NCBI RefSeq assembly: GCF_004331695.1
Contig: NZ_SJSL01000002.1
Span: forward strand, 682,001-746,000
Length of the DNA stretch: 64,000 nucleotides
Source: Pedobacter psychroterrae
GTDB lineage: Bacteria > Bacteroidota > Bacteroidia > Sphingobacteriales > Sphingobacteriaceae
Direction: 5' to 3'
The notes beneath the pieces are model-generated. The model was given only the letters and a program-made list of their open reading frames with translations. It searched no databases and was not told where the DNA came from. Of the stretch, positions 1 to 9,494 are shown in pieces. The position numbers were made by a program, and so were the translations under genes. How positions within the stretch are numbered: the first letter of the stretch is position 1; each line of letters starts with the position of its first letter.

Positions 1-1062
1 ACCTATGATTATTTGAAAAGTAAACCAGGTGTTTATGACTCACTATTGTTAGTTATAGATGAATTGGGAATGCAGGACATCTTGAGGGACAGCAATGTTA
101 CTTTGTTTGCTGTGTCTAATCAGGGTTTTCAAATTGCCTTGAAAAACTTGAATAATACTAGAAAAGCTAAAGGACAACGTTCAATCTTTCTTAAAGAACT
201 AGCCTCAGGGTTTTCAAGTATTCCAAGTCAGAAAGTTAAAGCTACTGGTGACAGTGCCAATCTGGATACCATGGTCGCCCGTTATATTGTTAGAGGACAG
301 TTCAAAACAAGTGATTTTGCTGTTGGTGATGGGTTAGGTATCCTTTCAGTGAGAGGTGGTTATCCTATGCACGGCAGGCGTTTGTATGCAGATGCGGAAG
401 GAATGCAAGGTGGTGGTTCTGAAATCATTGAATTTGCCAACACCAAAAGAAGTGTATTTACACCAAACTGGGCATTGGCAACAACGAGTTCAGTTAACAT
501 TAAGACCAAAAATGGCGTAGTACATTTATTGGAGCCGGATCATGTGTTTGGTTATGATGAGTTTGCAAGTCGTTTAACTTATATCCCACCTCCACCAAAT
601 TTGTTCCTGACGCCTGGTAGTACCTGGTTTATGCAGTTCCAGGACCCTAACGCAGTAGATGGAAGTGTGGATCCGGGTGAGAAATTTATTAAAGTACACG
701 ATGGTAATGTGTTGACTAAGTTCATTGCTGTATTTAATCCGAACAGTAATAGAATTACCATGAACTGGGTGGCGCCTGAACCGGTTATTTCTAATGTTTA
801 TACCCTTTCTACTGCCAACGATTCAGCCCCGAGGGATCCAAGAAGCTGGTTGGTTGAAGGCTCATTAGATGGTGTAAACTATGTTAGACTGGATAGTCGT
901 CAGGATGTAGTTTGGGAATCTCGCTTCCAGATGAAAGTATTCGATTTTGATAATACTGTAGCTTACAAATATTACAGGGTGATCATATTGACGAACTGGG
1001 GAGATGGTTCACTAATGCAGTTGTCTGAATGGACGATGAACTACAGAGCACCAGTTAACTAA
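1..1062 (+). CDS. Fasciclin-domain surface protein, 5' end missing
   Basis: The reading frame is open to the left edge of the window, so the N-terminus and any lipobox are outside; the first in-frame initiator (TTG at 13) is not the real start. The first ~150 visible residues look like a fasciclin (FAS1) domain, with the typical 'VTLFAVSNQGF' segment. The last ~100 residues (the 'PRSWLVEGSLDG' and 'YKYYRVIILTNW' segments) resemble a discoidin-like beta-sandwich. FAS1 domains mediate adhesion, so an extracellular or cell-surface location is inferred. It is followed after 26 bp by a DUF5007-like lipoprotein and appears to be part of the long surface-protein operon that ends at 13986. Confidence 0.75.
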   Translation, partial: TYDYLKSKPGVYDSLLLVIDELGMQDILRDSNVTLFAVSNQGFQIALKNLNNTRKAKGQRSIFLKELASGFSSIPSQKVKATGDSANLDTMVARYIVRGQFKTSDFAVGDGLGILSVRGGYPMHGRRLYADAEGMQGGGSEIIEFANTKRSVFTPNWALATTSSVNIKTKNGVVHLLEPDHVFGYDEFASRLTYIPPPPNLFLTPGSTWFMQFQDPNAVDGSVDPGEKFIKVHDGNVLTKFIAVFNPNSNRITMNWVAPEPVISNVYTLSTANDSAPRDPRSWLVEGSLDGVNYVRLDSRQDVVWESRFQMKVFDFDNTVAYKYYRVIILTNWGDGSLMQLSEWTMNYRAPVN

Positions 1063-1088
1063 TTACACAGAGATTTAAATTAAAAGAT

Positions 1089-2183
1089 ATGCAACACAAT
1101 AATAAATATATAGCATTTATTTTTCTGGCTACCCTGGTCTTGTCTTCGGGATGTAAGAAAATATTTGATCTTCCGGAGGAGAAAGATTACTTAAGTACTA
1201 AGATATCTTACGCTCAAATGGCTTATGAGCCGATCTTGGGTAGAACTACGGTGTTTGGTGGTAAATTTAACGCTGATAACTCTTCTTTTCCTATGAAGTT
1301 TGAAATCATCAATCCTCGATTTGGTGATGGTAGAGACGCGGATGACATGTTGACGAAGCGTGATGTACTTGTTTGGACGGCAGAATATACCGGGAGGGAA
1401 GAAAGTTTGGCCGAAATAGAAGCCAAACGTAAGGTGGAGTCGCGTCCAATGGTTGAACTGCGTGCTTCAGGTGATGTTATGGTTTGGAATTCCGCTAGCG
1501 CCGATATTTTGACACCGCGTGACTCAATCATCTTGCCTCAGGATAAAAGATATTTTGATATCAAAATAACAAATAGCGGTGGTACCAGGATAATTAAAGA
1601 CATCTCGATTGTACCCTGGAGAGAAAGACCATATTCTCCTGACGTGGATTTGAATCCTTATACTGGTCAACCTATGACTGAAGGTCCAAGGAGTAAAGTA
1701 CTGGTTCACATATTTCCGGGTATTGCGGGCATGGTGGGCGAGTCTACCGGTCGCGAGTTGAAATTGAATGACGGAGCAAATGGGGTAGTTTATACTTACA
1801 TCAGACGGGTACCTAATGGTCCGGGCAATACCATAAGATTTAAATTTTTAAACAAAGATTCAGCGGCAATTAACCCAGCACGGTTTAATGAAACGAAATG
1901 GGATAGATTGGTACATGGTTTCAATATGACCATGACCAATGAATATGTACAATATGACGTAGCCTATCCAATTCCGGTGGCTGCAATCCCGACCCGTTAT
2001 ACCAGTGGTGGTATAAATGGTACCGGAGAGCGTGCATTTGTAGAATTTAGCTTTTCACGTATCGGGTTTGGTGGACAACGCGCTGTTGGAAGGATATGGC
2101 AGGATTTCCAAATATTCTCTAAAGGAGATTGGGAGATTGTGTTCCATTTCAAAACAGTGAATCCAAAATTTGAGAACGAATAG
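1089..2183 (+). CDS. Surface lipoprotein, DUF5007-like
   Basis: A 364-residue protein with a lipoprotein signal: hydrophobic leader and lipobox ending 'LSSGC' at Cys22. The rest is beta-rich with no catalytic motif I recognise. Its place immediately upstream of SusC, and its overall look, match DUF5007-type proteins of Bacteroidota glycan-uptake operons; this family name is from memory and is tentative. A role as surface-glycan or ligand-binding accessory protein is inferred from neighbours only. The ATG at 1089 is the first in frame and gives a proper signal peptide. Confidence 0.7.
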   Translation: MQHNNKYIAFIFLATLVLSSGCKKIFDLPEEKDYLSTKISYAQMAYEPILGRTTVFGGKFNADNSSFPMKFEIINPRFGDGRDADDMLTKRDVLVWTAEYTGREESLAEIEAKRKVESRPMVELRASGDVMVWNSASADILTPRDSIILPQDKRYFDIKITNSGGTRIIKDISIVPWRERPYSPDVDLNPYTGQPMTEGPRSKVLVHIFPGIAGMVGESTGRELKLNDGANGVVYTYIRRVPNGPGNTIRFKFLNKDSAAINPARFNETKWDRLVHGFNMTMTNEYVQYDVAYPIPVAAIPTRYTSGGINGTGERAFVEFSFSRIGFGGQRAVGRIWQDFQIFSKGDWEIVFHFKTVNPKFENE

Positions 2184-2208
2184 AATCTTAATGATAAAAA
2201 TTAATAAA

Positions 2209-5200
2209 ATGAAAAGACAACTAATTTTTCTATCAATTTTTTTCAGCTGCATTTTTCTATGCAAAGATTTGATAGCGCAAACTAAAAAGATAACCGTTAC
2301 TGGTACTGTGATTGACGCAGTCACCAAGGAAACAATCATCGGTGCCAACATTTATGTCGGTGCTGGGGACAAACCACAAGGAGTAGGAAGTACCGATGCC
2401 AGAGGGCGTTTTAGCATCTCAGTAAATGATGGTTCACTGTTAACCTTTGCTTATGTAAGTTATGTAACTAAAAAAGTTCAGCTTAAGCCTGGACAAACTA
2501 CCGTAAATGTCACCTTATCTGAAGATAAGAAAGTTATGGATGAGGTGGTAATCAGGGGTTACCAAAAAAGAAGCCGCGAGGTGACAACCGGGTCATCATT
2601 TATTGTAACGGGTAAGGAAGTTCAGGATGCTCCGGTATCCAATATTGAGCAGTTGCTTCAAGGTAAAGTTGCCGGTTTGAACGTTCAGATCAATACTGGT
2701 GCTCCTGGTATGCGTGGATCTGTCAACATTCGTGGTCTGTCTACACTAAACGTAACTGGTGCAGGTAACGAATCATTCTTACAGCCTACATCACCATTAT
2801 ATGTAATTGATGGTGTGCCGATGGATGCGGATAAAGCATCAGAATTTGGATTTCAACAGCAAGGCCCGGGTGTAAGTCCGCTTTCATTGATTCCTCAGGA
2901 GGATATCGCAAGTATTGAGATTTTGAAGGATGCGACTGCAACTTCATTGTACGGCTCAAGAGGTGCATATGGAGTAATCTTGATTCAGACCATTCGTGGT
3001 AACTCTGAAGTGCCGAGGATACGTTACACTACCAACTTTTTCATGCGTTCTATACCGAAATTGAGAGAGACTTTAGGAGGTTCACTTGAACGTCAGACAA
3101 AGTTATATCAAATTGAGAATTTTGGTCGTTTCCAGGATTTATATGGTATATCAAACACACCTTTCCTTGCGGATAGTTTAAATGGTTATTTTAACAACTC
3201 GACCAACTGGCAAGGTGTTTTTTATCAAAACACTTACAATCAGAGTCATAACCTTGCTTTGGATGGTGGTAACGAGAAATTCAACTATAAAACTAACGTA
3301 GGGTACTACGGTGAAAGCGGGGTTATTAAGAATACTGGTTTCGATCGTTATAGCTTGAACATGAACATGGAGTTCAAGCCATCTACCAGACTTCGTTTCT
3401 TTGGTGCAATGTTCGGCTCTTTGGCCAAAATACAAAAAGGAAATGGTGTAGGGCTGTTACAAACAGGTGTTGCATCTAATGGTCAAAACTCTTCATTACT
3501 TCCTGGTCCTTCATTCTTCCAGGCTACCAGTAGTGTATTATCTTCATTAACGACTAAAAGCGATGCGGGCCCGAAAAATATCAGGGCAAACGTAGAGGGT
3601 AATTATGAATTATTCCCTAACCTGAATGTAACTGTTACCGGTAGTTATGACTATAACATTGATACCGAGGATACATTCACACCTGCTGCTGCGAATAGCC
3701 AGTTTGCAAAGATTTATTCTTACTATGGTTACACATCTAACTTGTATAACAGAAATAACATCTCCTATAGTAAATCTTTAGGTGAAGGAGAAGCACATAA
3801 TTTTTTTGTGAGTGTCTTCAGTGAGATGTACATCAGAGCCGGTCAGTCAAGCATCACTCAGCTGGAGCGTTCTCCAAATGACCAGTTTCAGGGGCCGCTT
3901 GGATATGATGGTTTCTTCTCTAAAGGGGGAGGTGTTTTGGAAAGTTTCCTCGATCAGAGAACTGCTTCGTTCGCGGCGGCTTTCAACTACTCTTATAAAA
4001 AGAAATACATCTTAGACGTAACCTATCGTATCGATGGTGATTCTAACAGTGGTAGTAGTGATCCGTATGCAAAAAATCCATCGATTGGTTTGAAATGGAA
4101 CTTTAACAAAGAAGGAATTTTTGAGAACTCAAAATGGCTTACTTTTGGAGCAATTAGGGCTACTGCTGGTAAAAATATCTATCCAAATGGTAGCTTAACC
4201 GATATCTACGGAAGATATAATCCAAATTCGTTCTACAACAATTACCCAAGGGTTGGTATAGATTATAGACAGATCCCAAATCCACTTTTGAAGCCAACTA
4301 CCGTGTTGCAATACAACTTCGGACTCGACCTTGGTTTGTTTGATGGCAAGCTTGACGTAATTTTTGATACTTATTTCAAAGACGTTGATAACTTGCTATT
4401 CTCGAACATCTTGTCAAATACTTTAGGATTTAATGAATATAAAAGTAATGATGCCGGTGTAGCGAATTATGGTTACGAATTGGCACTGTCAAGTCGCCCT
4501 TTATCAAAAACAAGTGACTGGAACTGGAATATCACAGTAAACGGTGCAATTAACAAAGATGTATTAACTCAGTTACCTGCTGAATACAATGGGCAGTTTA
4601 TTAAATTTGATGGTACGTCTGGTTTAAATCAGCATATTGTTCAAAGGGTTGGAAGAAACTCACTATCTAACTTCTTATACCTGAATCAAGGTGTTTACAA
4701 ATCAACAGCAGATGTGCCAATTGATCCTGTTACAGGTTTAAGGTACCGAAATAATAGTGCTGGAAGTCAATTGAATTCATTCCAGGGTGGTGATCCTATC
4801 ATCTACGATGCAAACGGTGACTACATTTTGGATTCCAGAGATATGCAGGTGTCAGGTAATTCACAGCCATTGATTACAGGTGGTTTATCTAATACCGTTG
4901 GCTACAAAAACTTCTCTTTAAATATTTATGCATCTTTCACTGCCAAGCGTTCTGTGCTAAACAATGCACTGGCAGAAAGGTTGAGATTGATGGCTAATCC
5001 GTTTGGAATTGATGGCGGTGTTGCTGGTAGAAAGCCTTTGGCTGTAGTTCCGTTAGATGACTTGAGCATGTGGAGACAAACTGGCGACAATGCTGTTTAT
5101 GCAAATGCTTATGATTATGCGCATAACCAGTTTACCAATCCATTCCGTTATGAGCAAACTTTATGGCAGGAAGAAGGAAGTTACCTTAAAATCAACCAGA

Positions 5201-5406
5201 TCACATTGTCTTATCAATTTGATAAGAAACTGGCGAAGAGAGTTGGGCTGAATAACATAAGGACTTTCCTTTCTTCATCTAATATTGCAACATTTTCCAA
5301 ATATTCAGGACCAAATCCTGAGGGTGTGACTGCATTAGGTAGAGATGGATCGAATGGTTATCCGGTACCTCGCACTTACAATTTTGGTTTCAACATAGAG
5401 TTATAA
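2209..5406 (+). CDS. SusC-like TonB-dependent outer-membrane transporter
   Basis: About 1065 residues. I choose the ATG at 2209 because it gives a clean signal peptide (MKRQLIFLSIFF... cleaved near 'LIAQ'); earlier in-frame starts at 2191 (ATG) and 2170 (TTG) would add a charged extension. Order: carboxypeptidase-regulatory-like domain (~20-100, 'GTVIDAVTKETIIGANIYV'), a TonB-box-like segment ('DEVVIRGYQKR'), plug domain ('IEQLLQGKVAGLNVQ', 'VIDGVPMD', 'EILKDATATSLYGSRGAYGV') and a C-terminal barrel ending '...FNIEL'. It forms the energised pore of a SusCD importer with the SusD encoded 23 bp downstream. The 'IRGYQKR' box differs from the 'VVGYGT/VVGFGT' box of the other two SusC proteins here. 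The cargo is unknown, since no linked glycosidase points to a glycan. Confidence 0.93.
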   Translation: MKRQLIFLSIFFSCIFLCKDLIAQTKKITVTGTVIDAVTKETIIGANIYVGAGDKPQGVGSTDARGRFSISVNDGSLLTFAYVSYVTKKVQLKPGQTTVNVTLSEDKKVMDEVVIRGYQKRSREVTTGSSFIVTGKEVQDAPVSNIEQLLQGKVAGLNVQINTGAPGMRGSVNIRGLSTLNVTGAGNESFLQPTSPLYVIDGVPMDADKASEFGFQQQGPGVSPLSLIPQEDIASIEILKDATATSLYGSRGAYGVILIQTIRGNSEVPRIRYTTNFFMRSIPKLRETLGGSLERQTKLYQIENFGRFQDLYGISNTPFLADSLNGYFNNSTNWQGVFYQNTYNQSHNLALDGGNEKFNYKTNVGYYGESGVIKNTGFDRYSLNMNMEFKPSTRLRFFGAMFGSLAKIQKGNGVGLLQTGVASNGQNSSLLPGPSFFQATSSVLSSLTTKSDAGPKNIRANVEGNYELFPNLNVTVTGSYDYNIDTEDTFTPAAANSQFAKIYSYYGYTSNLYNRNNISYSKSLGEGEAHNFFVSVFSEMYIRAGQSSITQLERSPNDQFQGPLGYDGFFSKGGGVLESFLDQRTASFAAAFNYSYKKKYILDVTYRIDGDSNSGSSDPYAKNPSIGLKWNFNKEGIFENSKWLTFGAIRATAGKNIYPNGSLTDIYGRYNPNSFYNNYPRVGIDYRQIPNPLLKPTTVLQYNFGLDLGLFDGKLDVIFDTYFKDVDNLLFSNILSNTLGFNEYKSNDAGVANYGYELALSSRPLSKTSDWNWNITVNGAINKDVLTQLPAEYNGQFIKFDGTSGLNQHIVQRVGRNSLSNFLYLNQGVYKSTADVPIDPVTGLRYRNNSAGSQLNSFQGGDPIIYDANGDYILDSRDMQVSGNSQPLITGGLSNTVGYKNFSLNIYASFTAKRSVLNNALAERLRLMANPFGIDGGVAGRKPLAVVPLDDLSMWRQTGDNAVYANAYDYAHNQFTNPFRYEQTLWQEEGSYLKINQITLSYQFDKKLAKRVGLNNIRTFLSSSNIATFSKYSGPNPEGVTALGRDGSNGYPVPRTYNFGFNIEL

Positions 5407-5429
5407 TTGAGGTAACAAAAAGAAAAGAC

Positions 5430-7055
5430 ATGAAAAAGATTATTATTTGCTTATTGCTTATTGTAAGCGCATCCCAATATAGCTGCAAGAAGTTCCTTCA
5501 AATTACTCCTATTGATAAATTGACAGGGAATAATTTTTACCAGAATGCTGATGATATTGAAACAAATATCACAGATATGTACGGGCAGTTGTTTGATAAA
5601 TATACCAGGACGTCATTTGCCGGTGCTACGGGTGAATTTCGGTCTGGAGAAGTAATACCTGCTGAGCAAGGTGGTGAAGGCCGTGCCGGATCTGCAAGGA
5701 TTGGAGGGCACACAAGAGTTGCGCCAAATCCACGCGGAAGTACTGACAGGCTGAATATCCCTACTGGATCCACCTCAAATGACAGATTGTTATTAGAGGC
5801 CATTCAGACCAATAGGGGATGGAGCGGTTATAACTTTACGGATTTAACGCGTTGGGCTGAATATTATAGAGTTATACAAGCGGCCAATCTTTTGATTGTG
5901 AAAATCGCTGAAGGGATCCCGTCATTATCTGATGCGGAAGCTAAGCGCTACGATGGGGAGGCCAAATTTATCCGTAACCTTTGCTACTTTATGCTTGTAA
6001 GACTTTACGGAGACGTAGTATATTATACCAATGGTTATCAGAAAGATCCGCTGCCAAGAGAAGATATGGTTAGTGTGATCACTAAATGTATTGCTGATAT
6101 GAAGACAGGCAAGGATAACCTGCCTTTGAACTTCACAGATCCATCAAAAAAAGGTGTTCGTGCAACCCGTGGCGCTGCAATAGGCCTTTTGATGAACATG
6201 AATATGTGGAATGCCGGCTTTGATATTCCAAACAGAACGAAATACTATGAGGAAACTTTGGCGCTAGGTGATGAAATCATCGGAAGTGGTGCATTTAGGT
6301 TACTTAGATTGACAGAATGGGCAACCGTAGTAAAAGGTAGATCTGATGAGAGTTTATTTGAATTGTTCAGGACATTAAATTACAATACCAACCTGGACGA
6401 TCCTTTTCAGCAGGCAAATGCTTACTCACCTTTTGGGGATGCATTTATCCACTTTCCATACAAGCAACCTGAATACACCCACCGTTATAGTTTCTCAGTA
6501 TTTACTGAAGATTATATGAAGAAATTGTATCCGGATGAGAGTGATCAACGCTTAACTGTTTGGTTTGTAGCTCCTTTTGATCAAAATCCTGAGACCTTTC
6601 AATTGAGAAAATTCGCTTTAAATACTTTTGCTGATGCTAATAATCCTAATCTTGATTTAAATCCAGATAATACGTATCTTATCATGCGTTATGCGGATGC
6701 GATTTTATTACATGCCGAAGCAGCAGCTAACCTTCCTGGACAGGAAACAAAAGCAATTTCCTCATTAAATTTGATTAGAGACAGGGCTGACGCACCATTG
6801 TGGGGTGCTGGATCTAATGATACTAACTTGAAGGATGCAATTTTCCTTGAGCGTGCTAAAGAGCTAATGGGTGAAGGAGCCAGGTATTTTGACCTTGTTC
6901 GTACGAGAAGGGTTTTAAGCCGGGAATGGACAGATAATCCATTGACTTCTGATAAATTTAACAGGGGCGGATGGACTTGGCCAATTGAAGAATCCGCAAG
7001 GTTTAATAATCCGTATATGACCTTGAATACATATTGGATTGGATCTGGTCTTTAA
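5430..7055 (+). CDS. SusD-like surface lipoprotein (RagB/SusD family)
   Basis: A 541-residue lipoprotein with Cys19 in 'QYSC'. It has the family's TPR-like helical architecture: 'EAKFIRNLCYFMLVRLYGDV' near residue 180 and the C-terminal 'ERAKELMGEGARYFDLVRTRR' region. SusD proteins form the lid over SusC and bind the ligand at the cell surface. It lies 23 bp after the SusC gene and clearly pairs with it. A Gly/Arg-rich stretch around residues 70-110 looks like a loop insertion and may shape ligand choice. Confidence 0.92.
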   Translation: MKKIIICLLLIVSASQYSCKKFLQITPIDKLTGNNFYQNADDIETNITDMYGQLFDKYTRTSFAGATGEFRSGEVIPAEQGGEGRAGSARIGGHTRVAPNPRGSTDRLNIPTGSTSNDRLLLEAIQTNRGWSGYNFTDLTRWAEYYRVIQAANLLIVKIAEGIPSLSDAEAKRYDGEAKFIRNLCYFMLVRLYGDVVYYTNGYQKDPLPREDMVSVITKCIADMKTGKDNLPLNFTDPSKKGVRATRGAAIGLLMNMNMWNAGFDIPNRTKYYEETLALGDEIIGSGAFRLLRLTEWATVVKGRSDESLFELFRTLNYNTNLDDPFQQANAYSPFGDAFIHFPYKQPEYTHRYSFSVFTEDYMKKLYPDESDQRLTVWFVAPFDQNPETFQLRKFALNTFADANNPNLDLNPDNTYLIMRYADAILLHAEAAANLPGQETKAISSLNLIRDRADAPLWGAGSNDTNLKDAIFLERAKELMGEGARYFDLVRTRRVLSREWTDNPLTSDKFNRGGWTWPIEESARFNNPYMTLNTYWIGSGL

Positions 7056-7075
7056 TTAATTTAATATATATATAG

Positions 7076-7840
7076 ATGAAAAATATTATAAACCAATACA
7101 TAAAACCAATCATATATTGTTCTGTATTACTCACCATGATGGTCGCTTCCTGTAAACAAGACGATTACTATGTTGATGGTGGTAAAGCTGATCCAAAATT
7201 TAAGGGCAATATGATGGAATACCTGGAGTCTAATCCTAAATTTGACACGATCGCTCAGATAGTAAAGTTGGCCGGTATGGAAGAAGCTTTCAAAAATGAG
7301 GAGCTTACTTTTTTTGCTCCTACTGATGAGGTAATCCGACGCACAATTGGGATCTATGCTACAGGGACCTTAAATACATTGCTGTTTGATTTAGGTAAAG
7401 ATACCATTAAAGTTCTTGCAGATGTTCAGCCAGAGATCTGGAGAAAATACCTTAACAGGTATTTGTTTAAGGGAAAAATGACGGCGAAGGATTATCCTCA
7501 ATTAGATTTTAGGTTAAAACCACTCTATCCAGGCGGATTTTACACTGGATATAACAGGGATCTTGCTAATATCGGTGTAGTTTACAATCCTGTAAATGGG
7601 GTAAATTACATAGGCTACCGCCAGTTAAGCTTTTCCTATATACCAGACCCGGCTAATCCAGACAATTTTTTACCAGCTGCTATAGCTTCGTCAGATATAC
7701 AGCCAACTAACGGAGTAATTCATGTAATCGCTGTAGCAACCGGAGGCTCGTATTTCATTGGCGAGACGATGCAATCTTTTGCAGCTAACATGTATGGATT
7801 TGACGGTGAGTTTTTGACCGATGTAATATTGAGTAAATAA
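7076..7840 (+). CDS. Fasciclin-domain lipoprotein
   Basis: A 254-residue lipoprotein, Cys26 in 'MVASC'. One fasciclin-type domain covers most of the chain: 'FDTIAQIVKLAGMEEAF' followed by 'LTFFAPTDEVIRR', and near the C-terminus 'PTNGVIHVIAVAT', the conserved closing motif of FAS1 domains. The function is presumably adhesion or protein-protein contact on the outer membrane. It is the second fasciclin gene of the operon; together with the one at the left edge it brackets DUF5007, SusC and SusD. Confidence 0.85.
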   Translation: MKNIINQYIKPIIYCSVLLTMMVASCKQDDYYVDGGKADPKFKGNMMEYLESNPKFDTIAQIVKLAGMEEAFKNEELTFFAPTDEVIRRTIGIYATGTLNTLLFDLGKDTIKVLADVQPEIWRKYLNRYLFKGKMTAKDYPQLDFRLKPLYPGGFYTGYNRDLANIGVVYNPVNGVNYIGYRQLSFSYIPDPANPDNFLPAAIASSDIQPTNGVIHVIAVATGGSYFIGETMQSFAANMYGFDGEFLTDVILSK

Positions 7841-7859
7841 TATATAACTGTATAAGCAT

Positions 7860-9452
7860 ATGAAATTTAAATATATCAGTTTACTAGTAGTGGCGATGGG
7901 GATGCTCATCGGCGGCTGTAAAGAGAAGACAGAGGTGTTCGAGGATCCCTATAAAGGGGGAAGAGATCCTTTAGGCATCGTTGTAAATAAAGAGCAGATT
8001 CCTGTTCCGGCAGCCGGTCAGGCGGGAACAATTGTTAAAATCGCTGCAACAGGACTTGAAAAGCACAAGGATTCCCTAAAATTTATGTTCAATGGGGAGT
8101 TTGCTGAGGTTGTAAATGTTACTGCGACAGGTATCGAAGCGAGAGTACCAAATAGGGCTAGTTCTGGTGTTACTGCGTTTGTAGTAAATCAGCAGATTGT
8201 GTTTGGACCAGACTTTACCGTGTTCGGATTGGTTAACAGGGACCCTACCTTCAAGGTGGTGCTTGGTACTAATGGTTTGATTAACAGAGCAGTTCCTATA
8301 GCGGAAGGCAAATTCATGTTGTTGGGAGATTTTACCGATTTTGACAATAAAGGTGCGGTAAAACCAATTCGCAGGATTTTGCGAATGTTTCCTGATGGAA
8401 CCTATGACAGAGGTCTTTTGTCAGCTACCGGATCAAACGGTCAACTTTCAAGTATGGCAACTATTGGAAGTCAGTTTTACATCTCCGGAGGTTTTAGTGG
8501 ATATGCACAGCGCGACGGTATAAATAACATCACTAAGATCAGTAATCTTGGAGTAATTGATACAACAGCTGTGACTACTTACACACTTAAGCAGAAAAAC
8601 ATATCTACGTTCAACGGTGGATTTGATGGCTTTGTTGATAATGTGTATGCCTTTAATAATAAAATCATAGCTGCTGGAAATTTCAGGTACTATGTATCCA
8701 GAAGATATAATATGCCTACCAGGAAATTACAGGATAGTGTGGTGATTGACAGTGTGGATGTTCGCCAGTTGGCCAGACTAAATACTGACGGTTCATTAGA
8801 CAGAACCTGGAGATTTGACCCTGAAGCTATCGGCTATGGTGGTTATAAAGGAAAGAGTCTTCCTGGCGCAACAGGAAGTATTCAGACTTTGATGCATACG
8901 GATGGCAAGTTATTGGTGTGGGGTACATTTTCGAAGTTTGACGATCAGGCTGCAGGTTATATTGTTCGTCTAAATGCGGATGGTACAAGAGACCAGAGCT
9001 TTACTGCAAATGCAGATTATTACATCAACTATGTTAGTTTTAATGCCACAACGAACAAATATGTTGCTGTGGGTATTTTCAAATCGTTTAATGGAAAGCC
9101 TACTTTAAGCATGGTGACGTTGAATTATGATGGTACTGTAGATGAGTCATTTAAACCTAAAGTATTTGGTGGTGGATTCCCTACATATGTAAAACAATTA
9201 GACGATGGCTTATCTGTTGTGGGTGGCTTCTTCAATACGTATGATGGCGTAAGCAGACCAGGGTTTTTGATAGTAGATAAAACCGGAGGGCTGGCAGAGG
9301 GTTATAATACAATAGGTAACCTCTTAGGAAGGATCCTAGACGTAGTAGAAACAAAATCGGCTGATAACAAACGCGCGTTATTGATTGTAGGTTCGTTTTC
9401 AACATTTGACAACCAACCCATCAATAATATCGTAAGAGTTACAATGGAGTAA
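7860..9452 (+). CDS. Lipoprotein with IPT/TIG-like domain and delta-60 repeats (DUF5008-like)
   Basis: A 530-residue lipoprotein, Cys20 in 'IGGC'. Residues ~40-125 look like an immunoglobulin-like IPT/TIG fold ('IPVPAAGQAGTIVKIAATGL'). The remainder carries spaced delta-60 (DUF5122-type) repeats: 'PDGTYDRGLL', 'TDGSLDRTWRFDPEA', 'ADGTRDQSFTANADY' and 'YDGTVDESFKPKVFGGG', suggesting a beta-propeller. The DUF5008 label is from memory and tentative. No catalytic residues were recognised; a binding role on the surface is inferred. Only 19 bp separate it from the fasciclin gene. Confidence 0.75.
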   Translation: MKFKYISLLVVAMGMLIGGCKEKTEVFEDPYKGGRDPLGIVVNKEQIPVPAAGQAGTIVKIAATGLEKHKDSLKFMFNGEFAEVVNVTATGIEARVPNRASSGVTAFVVNQQIVFGPDFTVFGLVNRDPTFKVVLGTNGLINRAVPIAEGKFMLLGDFTDFDNKGAVKPIRRILRMFPDGTYDRGLLSATGSNGQLSSMATIGSQFYISGGFSGYAQRDGINNITKISNLGVIDTTAVTTYTLKQKNISTFNGGFDGFVDNVYAFNNKIIAAGNFRYYVSRRYNMPTRKLQDSVVIDSVDVRQLARLNTDGSLDRTWRFDPEAIGYGGYKGKSLPGATGSIQTLMHTDGKLLVWGTFSKFDDQAAGYIVRLNADGTRDQSFTANADYYINYVSFNATTNKYVAVGIFKSFNGKPTLSMVTLNYDGTVDESFKPKVFGGGFPTYVKQLDDGLSVVGGFFNTYDGVSRPGFLIVDKTGGLAEGYNTIGNLLGRILDVVETKSADNKRALLIVGSFSTFDNQPINNIVRVTME

Positions 9453-9494
9453 TGAATGTTGTGTAAAGACCAGATGATAAATAAAATTAAAATT